Below, piece after piece: positions 35,972 through 47,991 of a DNA stretch of 64,000 bases. Below the pieces are notes generated by a model. That model worked only from the letters and a program-made list of their open reading frames with translations, ran no database searches and was not told the DNA's origin. The position numbers were made by a program, and so were the translations under genes. How positions within the stretch are numbered: position 1 is the stretch's first letter; the number at the start of each line of letters is the position of its first letter. This stretch comes from Pezizomycotina sp. ARF18 (lineage: Eukaryota > Ascomycota), in the NCBI GenBank assembly GCA_002224055.1, contig AZLU01000034.1, positions 100,305-164,304 of the forward strand, written 5' to 3'.

Positions 35972-38369
35972 TTAAGGACTCTGCAGCTTCTTCAGCTCTT
36001 TGCAGTCACCGCTAAGGTAACCGCTGTCCCTATTAGACTCCCATAAGCGGTCTTCAAGGATGTCGCCGATGGAAAGCATATCGATATCATCCTCGGTTCC
36101 CGCTGACTGGGATTTGTTGCAACTCTCCTCCTTGCCTGTATTGTCAGTGTTCATCAAAGTGTTACTCTCGTCGGCTGTCTCGTGGACTCCCTGCTGGGCG
36201 TCTTCAGTTTGGATGAAATCCCAACTACCGTTACCGCTGACAGCCCCGTCCGACTGAGAGTCCCTATTATCAGCGCAAGAGTCTGCTTCTGGCTCCTCAA
36301 TGGCAGCATTACTCCCTTCGTCTTCCACGTATGGGCTCCTGTAATTGTTCCGGACAGGGAAATCCTGCGCGGCGCTAGAGTCGGGAGTATCCCTTCCTTC
36401 CTGGAGCTACCGATGCCAGAATCGGGGGTATCAGTCGGCTCGAGCATCCTCTTAACCACATTCTCATCGTGACGCGCCAAACCAATATGCGCCGTCCTAT
36501 AAGTATCGAACAGAGATTCAATATACGCGTTCAGCATGGCTCCCCAGCCAGCGCCTTCGGGGATTGATCTCTTAATCTCCTGGACCTTCTCGTGAACGTC
36601 CATCTCGTCCTCCGTTCCGCAGTCCAAGCACACGACCACCCATCGGAACTCCGCGCGCTCGTATATTTCAAATTGGTCGCCTCGGTCCGGGTAGCACTCC
36701 CGCGCGCATCTCCAGAAGCACTGGCTTAGGTGGTATACCCCAGTAACCGTGAACTGGTCTCGCGATAGGAAGGGACTGAGGTAGACTTTGAATCCGTGGT
36801 GCGGTGTTTGCGCGTCTTTCGGGCTGTGCGTCTCGGTACGATGAGCTTGTGTTTCGGTGGAGCCCTGGTGTTGGGCGGAAGAGCTCTTGCTGGCCTCGTT
36901 TTGGTCTTCCGGCTCGGTCGGTGGCTATAATTCGGAAAACGGTTATGTTAGCAACGAAAAGAGCTTAAAACTTAATAAAAATCTTTCGCGTACCGTCCAG
37001 TCAGCAGGTACCAACCCCTTTAGAATGGTATCCATAAGGAACCAAGAACGGTCCAGGTTCGTGTCTTTAAACATCGCGGCATCTTGATTATAGGCCAGGC
37101 GACATTTGTCGAGCACTTGGGAATTCGCCTGGAGGAGACTGGTCACGGATGCTTCCGCGTACGCTAACCGTTCCTGAGTGCACACAAGATCTTCCCGAGT
37201 ACGCCCCAGTTGCTCCTGGGTATCCCGTAATGCCGCTTTCGTCTTCTGCTGGTCTATCTCGGTCAGCAGCACAAAACGCTCCGACTTTTGTGCGCGTTCC
37301 TCTAGTATACTGAGTTTCGCTTTGGCGGTCGTCAAGTTATCTTTCATGCTGTCTAGCTCTTCCTCCGTTTCCCGACGATTGCTTTCTGACGCCCGCAGCA
37401 GGAACCCTGTTTCGCGACGGTTACTCTCCGATTCATCAGTAAGCGATCGGTCTCGCGTAGGCGCGTCTCCAATCTGATGATATTGGCCTCGGCGCTTACC
37501 AACCCAAGTTCTGCGTTTCGGAGCCGGAGCTCCATATCTCGGCAGTTCTCCTCAGCGTTTTGCAGCAGACGTTCAGTGTCCCATAGCCATACCTCGAGCT
37601 TTGAGCACCTCTCTTTGCTCTCGAGGAGTAGGCGTTTGAGAATTGAGGTTCCCTGGCTTTGAGCTGCTCCGACTTCCGAACCCACTACCGATGACTGTCG
37701 CAGGGTGCTCGCTACCGATGGCGCTGGGCGGCCATTAACTGGATTATGTGACCGCGGCGGGTAGGTTCTAACGCCGTTCACGGTGCTGGAGGTGTAGGCT
37801 GAGAGGTGGCATGAGCTGATAGCGGATATCATCGACGCAACTAAAGAACGTTAGCTAATTTTTTCTTTCAATTGTTCAACTGTAATCTTTACCGTCAAAG
37901 TTGTCCTCCTGGGCTTTCTGCGCGTATTCCCTTTCTAGCTTCGACGACGGTATTTTCTTGCCGTTGAGCTTGAAGGCAGTTCTGTCTTTCCCCTCGTCGG
38001 CCCGCTCCACGAGCTTCTGTCCGATCCACCGCCATTGGTGCTCGGTGAGCTTGAGATACTTCCAGTGGCCCCAGTCTTTAATCGGGCGCGGTACTGCGGG
38101 ATACTACCCCCCACCCCCAAAAAAAAATGTCAGAACGAATCTCCAATTAACCTCACTTATGCACATGTGTTTATCGTACCTGGCTATAAATCCTTCCTGC
38201 TCTAATTTAGCAGCGACTTCTGGGAGCTCATGGTTTTCAAAGAGTTCGGTTATCCGGTCACGACGCGCTTCCCACTCCTCCGGAGTGTGCTTATACTCAG
38301 GCGGGTCTCTTTGCGCTTCTTAGACTGCGGCGTCGTGGTGGTCAGCGGCTCAGTCCAGACGACAGACAT
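35972..38369 (-). CDS. Clr5-domain protein B with coiled coil and cysteine block
   Basis: Start at 38369 (MSVVWTEPLTTTTPQSKKRK). After a one-base shift the Clr5 domain reads HTPEEWEARRDRITELFENH and ends GFIAR, where intron 1 starts. Exon 2 reads QYRARLK then WGHWKYLKLTEHQW and KTAFKLNGKKIPSSKL-like sequence; relative to copy A one base is missing between LK and WGH. Exon 3 opens with AISSCHLSAYTSSTVNGVR. A long coiled coil follows (37640-37060), including two SESNRRET repeats. After another intron (about 36990-36925) comes a cysteine block (QCFWRCARECYPDRGDQFE then WVVVCLDCG, 36745-36609). The last part carries LSIGDILEDRLW (about 36043-36080). Frame changes lie near 38310, 38075, 37445 and 36385. 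It presumably self-associates through the coiled coil. Confidence 0.7.
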
Positions 38370-39523
38370 GGCACACTTTCACTCCAATTACTATGTAAAA
38401 GGCTATGAAATCGGACTTTTTGGGTAGAGTGATGAAGGGCTTGCTTCAAAGGAGCATGTGAATTGTATGAAGGACAATGAAGATGAAGTTCTTCAGGACC
38501 GGGAGCTAGACGTCTAAACGCTGGTCTTTTTATGTCGCATGAGGACTTACGGCCCCAAGCGAGGCTGAGAATAGACGAACCTCCGAAGTCCGCCGATCGC
38601 GAAGATGTCCCGATTTGGGCATCTCTTTTTCCCTTCTTTTCCCTTTATCTTCCTATCTTCCCGCAATTCACAGCAAAAAGATATGTTCGAATTGGGAAAT
38701 CGCGCGGGGCTGTGTGAAGATGTTTGCATCTCGCTTGCATATTGCTTGCAACCCGAAACAAAGGCTCGTATATATTGACCGAACGATTGCGAGCATTTGG
38801 CTGCACAAGGCTCCACAGATCCACAATTTTTGTCTTGGTTTGTTTGCTTCCTGCGTGTGAATCCTTCGTCCATAGCCGCGCGTCCTTAAATCGAATTGGC
38901 GAGACAGTAGTTTATCCGAGCTGAAGTCATGAAGATAAGTTCACGATAATGATATGTCGGTATCGGTGTCAAACAGGAACCGGTAGTCATCGATTGTAGG
39001 CCCATGCAATCGAGCGCAGAGCATTCATACTTCCGAGGAGACGATATTAATATGCTCGGCGACGTTAGCAAGTCGATCCTTCGATGCATGTTTTCAATAC
39101 CCCTACTACTACTATTTCGTAGCCGAGGACCAGAAGTTATCCGAAAACCGCTCATGAATACGTGTCAGTCAACGGCTCATTATTCAATCAATTTTCAACC
39201 AATCGAATTCTAATTGAAAACGGTATAACTTTGTTAAATAAAAGTATACCTTTTCAATATCATCCCGGTCTGTTAAGGTTGGCGGAATAATGAGTCCGTT
39301 AACTGGTTCGTAGTATTTGTAAAGAAAATTGTTTGTCGCTGGAGGTTTTAGATGCAGTAATTTTGGGGGGCGAGAAAAAAAATCGCTTGGAAATCTCCAA
39401 GCCTGCTCACCCTATTGTGCGGATATCTAGAGGCGGTAAAAGATAGGAATTTTTAACCCTGGCTCATTATATATATTACTATCATGTATTCTAAGGCTAT
39501 ATACGCGCCGATTCGGTTGAACT
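38370..39523. other. Intergenic between Clr5-B and Clr5-C
   Basis: No gene is supported. This contains the promoter of Clr5-B (upstream of 38369) and the 3' region of Clr5-C. Several short frames overlap without motifs. Confidence 0.4.
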
Positions 39524-41635
39524 TCACTCATTTCTATTATCGCGTCTTTCTTGCTGTGCGTAATTTCCTGGACTTTGTATATTCGTACTGGAACATCCGC
39601 TTGCTTCCGCTGCATCCCATAATTGCTCATCAAAAATGTCGCCGAGGGATAGCACGTCTGAGTGCTCGATACAGTCCTCGTAGGGAAAGAAATTTCCGAA
39701 TTGTCGATCGCAGGGTCGAGATCTTCCATGAAGATGTATCCCTCACGGGTCGCAGGGCCAGGGATAGCTACCCCAATGGGGTCAGGATCAAGAACTTCCA
39801 TGTCACAGCTCCAGTCCTCCGAATTGTCCATATCGGCCTCTGAAAGGGAACTTGAGTCTTGGTCAATTTCAAGACTGAACACGTCCTGTTTGCAGCCGGC
39901 AGGATCATTATTCGTATCTTGATCTTTGTTTAGTCGCCGACCGCGAGAATCATAAGCGGCGCCTGCACAAATAAATCCATCGGCCGTTCGTCGGGTCTGG
40001 CCGAATACTCTCGATAGAACCTTTTCCCGATGGTCCGCATGTGAAAGGTGCGACTTCTCGAAGAGACTAAGCTGGTGCTTGATAGCGGCGTCCAGCTCGC
40101 CGTGCTCCGATAGAGATGGGATCGAAGTGAAAGGATTCTCAAGGATATTTTCAGCCCTTTCGACGTAAGAAAGTGCCGAAAGATCGATGAATCCCTGAAG
40201 ATCAGGCCCACAATCATTACAGTGGATCATCCAATTATAATTCTCGCCTTCGAAGAAATGAAGGCTGTCGCCACAAGGGTATTTCTCTGCGATACAGGTG
40301 GAAAAGCAATCTGAGAGAATACGCTCGATGACCTGAGTCACTGGGTTAAAAGGCGCACGGTCGGGCCATGAAGTAGCAGTGTAGGTTGCTAAAGGACCGC
40401 CGCCGGCACTACTTTCGCTCTCGAAGGGTGGTGGTTCCGGTGCCTCTGGAGGAGTGTTGTTGATCGGAGCGGCAGATTCTGCAATAACCTGATTTGTCTG
40501 GGATAACAATTGCTTTATGACTGTGTCTTTTGCTGCGATTATCTGGCTATAGTAAGCGTGAAGGGCGTAAACCTCGCTTGCGTTTGTTGGGGGACCTAGC
40601 TCGGGCGGGCTGTCCTGTCGCGCTTCAACTACTTGTGTTGTTTCCTTTCCTGCGTCCACCAACTTCTTTGTCTGGTGTAGCTCTTCTATAGTTTCACTTA
40701 GGCGTTGCTGAGTGTCTAGTAACAGGCGCCGCAATAGCTCCATATTCGGGCCTTGTTCATTTTCTTCTCGCGGTGCTTCCGGCAGCTCATCTCCAGCAAT
40801 TGAGGGGAGATTAGAATACTCCATGAGCTTGATCCCTTTTAACTCAAGCTCACGAAGACGCACGCCTTTTGTCGTGCTCGACGTGTAAGCTGATATCTCG
40901 CAGTCACTAACACTAATCGCTGATTTCAAGGAGGCGACTAAAGGACGATAGAAAAATTATTAGTTTATACATTCGAACTTGATGAAACTTGGTAATTACG
41001 TTGAAAGAATAGTCAGCGAAAGAAGTGGGCTTACGATCGAAAGTATCTTCACCGGACATCTTGAGCAGGTCTTTCTCTAACCTGGACGACGGTATCTTCT
41101 TCCCATTAAGCTTGAACGCCGTCTTTTCTTTGCCCGTATCTCGCCTCTGCATCAGTTTCTGTCCGATGTAACGCCATTGCTTTTCTGAGAGTTTGAGGTA
41201 TTTCCAATGCTTCCACTTTTTCAACCAGTAGCGAAACTGAGGGATGCTAGATGAGATGCCGGCAATCAGCTACCTCCTATTCAAGAAAATCTGAAGTTTT
41301 TGTTTCACAGGGCTCGAAGATTTATAGTAACTCGACAACCAACACAACAAACTTGCATCTCTCAATAGCTCCATTCTTTGCTAATTACGACGTTGCATCT
41401 TCTTGAATAAATGTGTTACATAGAAAATACCACTAAAAGCATACCTAGCTTCGAAGCCCTCCTCTGCCATCGTAGCGGCGACCTCCGGTAACTCATTGTC
41501 CTCGAAAAGCTCGGTAATTCTTGCGCGTTTCTCTGCCCAGACTTCATTTGTATGACTATGCTCAGGCAGCGTGTTCTTTCGTTTCTTTGAAGGTGGAGCT
41601 ATCGACGTGCAAGGTTCGGTCCAGACAATCGACAT
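39524..41635 (-). CDS. Clr5-domain protein C, the best preserved copy
   Basis: Start at 41635 (MSIVWTEPCTSIAPPSKKRK). The Clr5 domain (HTNEVWAEKRARITELFEDN, ending GFEAR) is followed by intron 1 (donor about 41443). Exon 2 reads QFRYWLKKWKHWKYLKL and TAFKLNGKKIPSSRLEKDL; intron 2 follows FD. Exon 3 starts with the shared SCEISAYTSSTTKGVR-type block (about 40910-40860), a helical region (LLRRLLLDTQQRLSETIEEL) and a cysteine block (DCFSTCIAEKYPCGDSLHFF, then WMIHCNDCG, about 40330-40200). A 500-codon frame runs to 39427, but a one-base change near 39690 reveals YEDCIEHSDVLSLGDIFDEQ then LW, matching copies A, B and D, with a stop at 39524. I take that as the true end. No other break is visible. 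Confidence 0.75.
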
Positions 41636-42361
41636 GGTCTTCGAAGAATTGGGATTGATAATGGATAATTATTTTGTTGCTAATGATTAAGGTTGAAATA
41701 GCAGCTCTGGGCTCGGGAATATTAATATGGAGCTAGGGATCTTCCAAGTTGATCATTGATAAATCGGCCGCTGTTTCTTTAAACCAGAGATCTTGAGGAC
41801 AAGGCTGAGGTAGGCCCATTCCACCATTCTGTAGATTCTGGAACGAGCCGCTTTCCCCAATGTTCATGCATGATTTTGGAAAACATTTGTCCGAATTTGG
41901 ATATATTTAGCGGAGAACGGATCTTTGACTTGATTGGTGCTGCTGAAGAGTAAATTTCATGGCCTTGGAAATACCCGGAGACTCGCTCAAAGGAAGCAAT
42001 AGAAGGTCGTGCTCGATATACTATATTGTGAGAAGTGCGAGTTCAACATATCGTAATCTGATGTACTTCCCATCTATCTTGCAGCTCTAATTCCTCATTG
42101 CAATTCTCAAGATTGGCATATGTCAAGCTGACGATTCCGCAGAATGCCACGTGGGAGGGCGAGGCGCTACGCGACTTTCAGTTGAAAGCCTTGCTGCTGA
42201 GTCAAAACACTTTATCACGCGTCTATATAAAAGAGTCGCTTCCCGTCCTCCGCGCGTATCGAGAATTTGATCTCGCGCAAGATACCTTGATTCACAGGCT
42301 TTAAAGTCTGCACTGTAATTTCCCTTCTTCTTTTCCTTCTCAGACCCCGAACACGGTGAAG
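41636..42361. other. Intergenic between divergent genes
   Basis: Shared upstream region of Clr5-C (-) and the F-box gene (+). No coding sequence is supported. Confidence 0.45.
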
Positions 42362-42835
42362 ATGGCTCTCACAGCTCTCCCGGCCGAGCTTCTCCTGACT
42401 ATCTCGGAGGAGCTTGCATCGGAAGCCGACCGACAATCCCTCCGTCTTGTGAATCATCGCCTGTACTGCGTCCTTCCACCAGCAACCATATTTGATTCTA
42501 CGAAGCTGAAACCCCTATATTTCACCCTAAGAGTGTCGCCCGCTGGGAAGTGGATCGGTAGGCGCGAAGTAGAGGTCAAAGAATGGAGTTGCAAAAAGGA
42601 CCAAATGGATTTTCTGAGGCGTCTCTTCAATGATCTGACCGTGACAGATCAAGAGGAAAAGATAATTTGCTTCCGGTGCAGGCGGCTCTCTGCGTTCGAA
42701 TACTTAGACTCTCACAAAACTGAAGGTTCAAATTCCGGTGATAAGGGTTTAGTTGGCAGGGAACCAGCGGATGCAAAAGTACGCTGCTTCCGTTGTGGTG
42801 ATCGAAAAAAGCATACCGGGTCGCGAAGGGGCTGA
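42362..42835 (+). CDS. F-box protein (short), C terminus uncertain
   Basis: F-box proteins bring substrates to SCF ubiquitin ligases through Skp1. The start at 42362 gives MALTALPAELLLTISEEL, then ADRQSLRLVNHRLYCVLPP and TIF, a canonical fungal F-box in residues 1-45. The rest contains two CFRC motifs (around 42670 and 42785) about 38 residues apart, which may bind zinc. The uninterrupted frame ends at 42835, 158 residues. Coding-like sequence continues in other frames to about 43072, so a frame change near 42800 may have cut the protein short. No neighbour suggests its target. Confidence 0.65.
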   Translation: MALTALPAELLLTISEELASEADRQSLRLVNHRLYCVLPPATIFDSTKLKPLYFTLRVSPAGKWIGRREVEVKEWSCKKDQMDFLRRLFNDLTVTDQEEKIICFRCRRLSAFEYLDSHKTEGSNSGDKGLVGREPADAKVRCFRCGDRKKHTGSRRG

Positions 42836-43317
42836 GCTTTGGCGAAATTTAAGCACGCTTCCTGTATATCATGCCCTTGATCAAGCTTGGCGAGTTCGTA
42901 CTCGAGTGAAAGTTCCGTTCCTTCCTGTACCCCGGCCCCGAGATCTAAACCACCAACGTTGACGTCGGCTTACATTATTAGGACTTCATTTCAAGAATAC
43001 CCATTTTCACCTCGACGTGAACGGCGAGACCGGATAGGGCAACCGCTCGTAGAACTTCCAAATCATGCGTAAGCTAGAGCATTTAGGCGACCTACTCGCT
43101 CTACTCACACATTCTTGTAGACGTTAGCTGTCTTTGTATGACTCTAGTTGTATTTTACAATATATTTCTAGAGAAGTACGTTAAATTTCGTGCATAGCTT
43201 AGTACTCTACATTCGTATATGTATCACCCGCAGGCACAGGCTTGTGACGAAAACAATAATAAAGCATGCTATTGTGCGACTTTTGAGAACACCCTATTAT
43301 CAATAGCGGTAGTAGAT

Positions 43318-44437
43318 TTAAAGCCCAAAAACTTTGAGTTTTGGAGAGTCAAAGGGTATTCTAGCATTTATTGAGTCAGTGGTAATTTGGCTATCGTACT
43401 CAATAGTTCCCCCATGGAGGCCGATATCCACGCCGTTACGTCTTACTAGGGCCCCGGAGTATCCACTAATCGTCGCCACTCGTAGATCAACTCGCTTCCC
43501 GCGGCATCTGGGGCTCTTGAACCGTCCGCATACTTTGCTACATGGACTCCAAAGTTGCCGGAGCTCTGTGTTTTTTTTGGTTGGGTACATTTTGCTGAAC
43601 GCGGACCGAAGATTCTTGAGAGTAACTGATCCGGGGTACTTGGGGAGAAGGGTTTGGTCGAGTTCTTTCTTCGTCATGTTGGCTGCCATCCCAATCGCTG
43701 ACACCGGTTGGTCCTTTTCCCAAGCTGAACAATTGAGAATTGCCATTTGAGGTCCTCGAACAGTGCGAGCATTGCAATGTCCTCGCCATCTGGAATAACT
43801 AGTTCCAATGGCAATGGGTAAACCGCGTCGTGGGAAGACACCATGCCGATGCGATTTCTTCCGTTGCATGCCATTTGTCCTGCCTCGAGTTTGATTTGAT
43901 TGAGAGGTATATACCCTGCACAGGATGAAACAAATTCGATGATTAGCGATGCTGCGTTTGAAGAAACCAAATATAGAATACCACACGCTTCTGCATACAA
44001 AAGGATAGTATCGGTTCCGGCACTTACCTCTTGTTCATAACCTTGTTCGATCCACGAAAAGGGTAAGCATCGGTAATGATACGTCGGCCGCCGACTACGA
44101 TCCCAGTTGTCAAATTACTTTCGAGACTTGCGCGGCCACGAGTGTCGTAAAAGTCAACGATAACTCTGGCTATCTTCTTTAAATTCGTTAGAGACTAGTA
44201 AACATTCCTCCGGCCTTGTTGGCCTGTAAAGAAACGTTTCGGTCTTAATTATTAGCTTTTGATATCATCATAATTGAACCTCTTCCGATGTATTTTACCT
44301 ATTTGGACACTGACCACCCGTGCAACGTCTGGCTCACGGAGCGCTTGTCCGTTACTCTGCGATAGAAATCCGTTGGAATTTGTCGTACCTCTTGAACTGA
44401 AGTCCGGCATCGAGGTCGTACGCACTTTGATTGACAA
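43318..44437 (-). CDS. Trypsin-like peptidase-domain protein, catalytic His apparently lost
   Basis: Three exons on the minus strand. Exon 1 starts at 44437 (or 44410) and ends ARVVSVQI; removing an intron (about 44309-44180) joins it to ARVIVDFYDTRGRAS and TTGIVVGGRRIITDAYPF. A second intron (about 44031-43920, donor GTAAGT) leads to the last exon with VIPDGEDIAMLALFEDLKW and TISGYSGALVRRNGVDIGLH then GGT. This is the order of a chymotrypsin fold: beta-barrel start, Asp strand (D-I-A-M-L-A-L), nucleophile G-Y-S-G. The His expected after 'IIT-A' is Tyr (TDAYPF). One frame change lies near 43735. Alternatives are a diverged inactive protease, an effector-like protease domain, or an endogenised viral protease. 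I see no viral neighbours. Confidence 0.5.
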
Positions 44438-44605
44438 ATGTTGATTTGCCAGTTGATTTACAAGTTGATTTATAAGTTGATTATAAGTTAATTTATTTTG
44501 ATTTATATGTTCATTGGTACTTTATACTTTGCTCATATGCCAATTTATACTTTGATTTATTCTTCGATTAATACTTCGATTATATGTTGATTTAAATTCA
44601 ATTGA
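44436..44605. repeat. Degenerate short tandem repeat (TTGATTTA-like)
   Basis: Units resembling 'agttgatttata' recur about ten times with substitutions. They are visible by eye between the trypsin-like gene start and 44605. Confidence 0.55.
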
Positions 44606-45133
44606 TACTTATTTAACTTTTAGCTCCAAGCCATACACACCCATATACATACTTGTGGTCAAGTTAATTGAATGGACGTAATACTCGTACGTAGTAATGG
44701 TTGTAATGACGGTTGTACAAACGCACCGCTCAGAGTACAAAGTGAAGAAAGACAGGTAGGAAGCTTGGATCGGGAAAAGACATCAATCAGAACAAAGATG
44801 TTGAAAAAGGGAGAACGAGTAGAATAGTGCAATTTTAAGCTTGAAAAGAACCAACCCATATGTCGTTTTATAAGAATACGTGTGAATATTTACTAGGTGA
44901 AGAAAACATGGAAAATGTCTCTCCGCAACATGCAATCTCGTCAACTTCCACTTCCCTCATACACAAGGTCAAGTGGCTATTCTATAGCTTTGCTTTGTTG
45001 GCATTAGCGTCAGTATGGCTTCTGTGCATACGCGACATACCTAGCCATATATGAAAGCATCAGTTAGAGAGGTAAGTGACTACTAATGGTAATGAACGCG
45101 AGTGAAGCTGGAGTGCTATGGCGCACAATTTAC
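44438..45133. other. AT-rich intergenic region
   Basis: The stretch 44440-44610 consists of loosely repeated TTGATTTATA-like units (for example ttgatttacaagttgatttataagttgattataag), a low-complexity degenerate tandem array. A 64-codon plus-strand frame at 44860-45054 with one hydrophobic segment is not convincing as a gene. Confidence 0.45.
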
Positions 45134-47083
45134 TTACAATTTCCAGTACGTATGCTGCTTCTTCATCCTGAGCTCTTTCTTCACCTGCTCCAAGTGTTGG
45201 CGTGTCCATTCCTCTGATTTCTAGTTCCTCGGATCAGCTATTGCCGGTGTATGAAGAATAGACAGGGGACTTACCCTAATATCCGCGTATATATCGCTAT
45301 CGTCCAGCCCTCTGTATTTCAAAACCCCTGGTTATTAATATTCTGATCATTGGCTTACTAACTGCGCATCAGAATAGAAACCTACCGCATCCCGTCAACA
45401 TATTCAGCAAATTCAACGCCCCAGCTCCTTCAGCTCTTTGCTTCTAGCCATGTGCCCACTGGTACCTTGAAAACCTCCTGCCGCAGCGTCCTCCTGTCAA
45501 ACCCAGCTTCTTCTATCCACCCCGGCATCGGGGCGCCCGTTATCACGGGCTTCCCCATCATGTCGAGCCCTCGACAATGAGCCGCGTCCACTCGAGCAGC
45601 ACTGAGTCTGGCGGCATGCTACCGTCGTCGGCGTACAAGCCTGGTTCGTCATCTGATACTTCTATCCATCCGCCGGGCTTGAGAACTCTATGGTGATTTT
45701 ATAGAAACCAGGCTTAATGATCTACTGTAGCATACTGGGGAAGTACATTATCAATGGAGCTATACTTGTAAGCCTGGGTCAAGAGATGATGCCAATCCGC
45801 AACCGCACCATGTAAGGCACGAACATGGATATAGTCGAAAGATTCAGGCGTATATGTCCACTCCATATTGAAGTCGTCGACTTCGAACGCAGCGTTCGGC
45901 GGTACCTTAATTATCCAAGTTTTTAGTATTCTAGATCTATAATCGGCAACTTATGGGGTAATTGAGTTACCATGAAGGCTGAATTGGTGACAGATCTATA
46001 ATGCCGTATTCATCAGTATTTAGAGCTTAAAAGTAGATGATCATGATCATGGACGCACTGGGGAACAAAAGCCGCAGGGATGTACCGTTTCCAACAACTG
46101 CCGCGGAGGGGAATTGGTCCGCAAAGTCCATAACCCAGATACCGGTTCCGCAGCCTAAATCCAGAACTCTCTGGCGGAACAGCCATTGTCAGACATTGTC
46201 AGATTATGATAACTCAGGCCTCATGGATTCCATTGCGGGAAAGGTATAATACTTGCGGGTGCGTCCCTATCGGCGCCAGGAATAACTTATCGCCGATTGC
46301 TCTCGAATGTATTACGTGGCTGTAACCCGACCAAAAATTGTTTCTATTTAGACTGAGTAAAATATAGAGAGCTATAACACGGGATTTTGGCGTACAAGAT
46401 ATCCATCTGCTCTTGCTGAGTATCATCGTTGGGCACAATCCATTCTCCGCATTTATAAGCGTGGTACCGCCGGCCGTTTTCGTACGTGTAATCTGTAAGG
46501 TCAGAGTCTCAAGATTTAGCAGGTGAATCGGGTCACAAAGTTCGTCTATAGATTAGTAGACCGGAGCTCGCCTGACCTTTAATGCTCGAAGATAACGTGT
46601 CTGTTATACTCCCTCTGAATAGACATTTAATAAGTTTCATGAATATCGAGGTTTAAAGGATACAGGGGGAATCAGGGAATAGCCTCACACGTCGCTATCG
46701 CTGTAAACAGAGTCGAACGTATCTGCGTCGGAAACGCCAGACTTTTCCACGTGTGGTACAATGTCAGACCTATTTAGAAATGATCGCGATATACGACGGG
46801 GGGTGGAGGGGACGCACGTCGTGATCCGGCTGGATTTGGCTCGCGCTCGGTGTTCCCGGATACAGGCTGCCTCCGCCAGGATCCGCGATCTGACTCCCTA
46901 TTGACTGCCGTCCTTCCAGTTCTTCCCCTTCGGCGACCCCGCGTGACCGATCAGGCCGGCATGTTGAGGGAAGTCCAGGTGCCTCGGCGACTCTCCCGTG
47001 TAGCGTGGTGAAAGGGGGGATTTCGGTGGCGATTCGGCTTTCGGTGAACCGCGTCTTGGGGATGCTGGCTTCGGCGATGACAT
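45134..47083 (-). CDS. SAM-dependent methyltransferase (LaeA-like), second copy
   Basis: Start at 47083 (MSSPKPASPRRGSPKAESPP), a Ser/Pro-rich leader typical of many fungal LaeA-type methyltransferases. Conserved blocks follow in order: DADTFDSVYSDSDV (about 46730), YENGRRYHAYK (about 46475), KLFLAPIG (about 46275), motif I VLDLGCGTGIWVMDFADQFP (about 46165-46105), PPNAAFEVDDFNMEW then FDYIHVRALHG (about 45905-45815), VLKPGGWIEVSDDEPG (about 45690), WIEEAGF (about 45510), LNLLNMLTGC, and after two introns the final exon EEWTRQHLEQVKKELRMKKQ, ending at 45134. The whole domain is present. Frame changes are evident near 46400, 46220, 46115 and 45575. It is more complete than the methyltransferase at 5057. 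The substrate is unknown. Confidence 0.75.
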
Positions 47084-47232
47084 TTTTTTTCGCGCGGCTC
47101 CAAGGTTAATCCGTAGTCTTCTTATTCGTCGGTAGACTTTCGTCAAGCGACCCGAGAACCGGGTTAATGGTAAAGATTTTAGGTTAAATTCCTCAAATGA
47201 CGTTTTTTAATGCATGCGAAATCGAGGCGCGA

Positions 47233-47255
47233 ATATATATATATATATATATATA
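47233..47255. repeat. (AT)n microsatellite
   Basis: About eleven AT units, just upstream of the methyltransferase start. Confidence 0.95.
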
Positions 47256-47937
47256 AGATACTATAGGGAGGATTCAATCGCAACGGTTCGGAGTAACGGG
47301 AATTGAAAGCGTTTTAAACAAAGAGGTGTTCATTTTAACTTAGAAAAGAGAACAGGATGGCAAAAGGAAAGAAAGCAAGGGGGGGGGGGGCAACTTTTTC
47401 CGGACCAATTCACAATCGTTCCTATCGCCACGGTAACGCTATCGAAGAGAAAATTGTGGAGAAGCGTCGAGAGCCAGTCGTCGAGAAAGCAGGGTCGGGG
47501 CGTTTTGTTCTAACCGTCTTCGGCATGCCAGCCTGGTGGATTTAATTTCAGGGAGCTGATTTTTCCTGTTGCTCTTACTAGTATTTTGTCTTTAACGGCA
47601 AAGCTCATCACTTCGGAATTCCTTTGCTCGTCCTCGCCTCCGGCGAGAGGCACGAGGCTTGCCATTTTGGACTAACCTCTGTGAAACAATCCGAGCATGA
47701 TAAAGTAGCAGGTTGGAGGTTTATCCAAGTTCTCTTAATCCAAGAAGAAAGATATCACGCGCGAACCAATTTATGAATCATGATTATGGTCTAGGTAAGT
47801 GCGGGAGAATATTAGGCATTCTCGAAGCGAACTGAGCCTGAGGTACTGCAGAACTAGACCGCGAACGACGGCTCATCTAGACCTGGCCGAGATTACGATT
47901 GGCTTCGTCATATGCTGGTAGTCCAATCATGTATCTT

Positions 47938-47991
47938 ATTGGTCTACGAACCGAGTGCCACGATATTGGTCTACGAACCGAGTGCCACGAT
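47938..47991. repeat. Exact 27-bp tandem duplication
   Basis: The 27-base unit starting attggtctacgaaccgagtg occurs twice back to back (47938-47964 and 47965-47991) with no mismatch. The unit length is a multiple of three and both copies stay open in one plus-strand frame. Confidence 0.97.

Noticed and set aside
43750-43986. N-terminal part of the 222-codon minus-strand frame (MWYSIFGFFKRS...)
   Set aside because: It lies partly in an intron with a GTAAGT donor and a CAG acceptor, and the real exon reads in another phase (AGYIPLNQIKLEAG).
44860-45054. Small plus-strand frame with one hydrophobic segment (SFALLALASVWLLCIRDI)
   Set aside because: Isolated, 64 codons, in AT-rich DNA next to a degenerate repeat; chance hydrophobic frames are common there.
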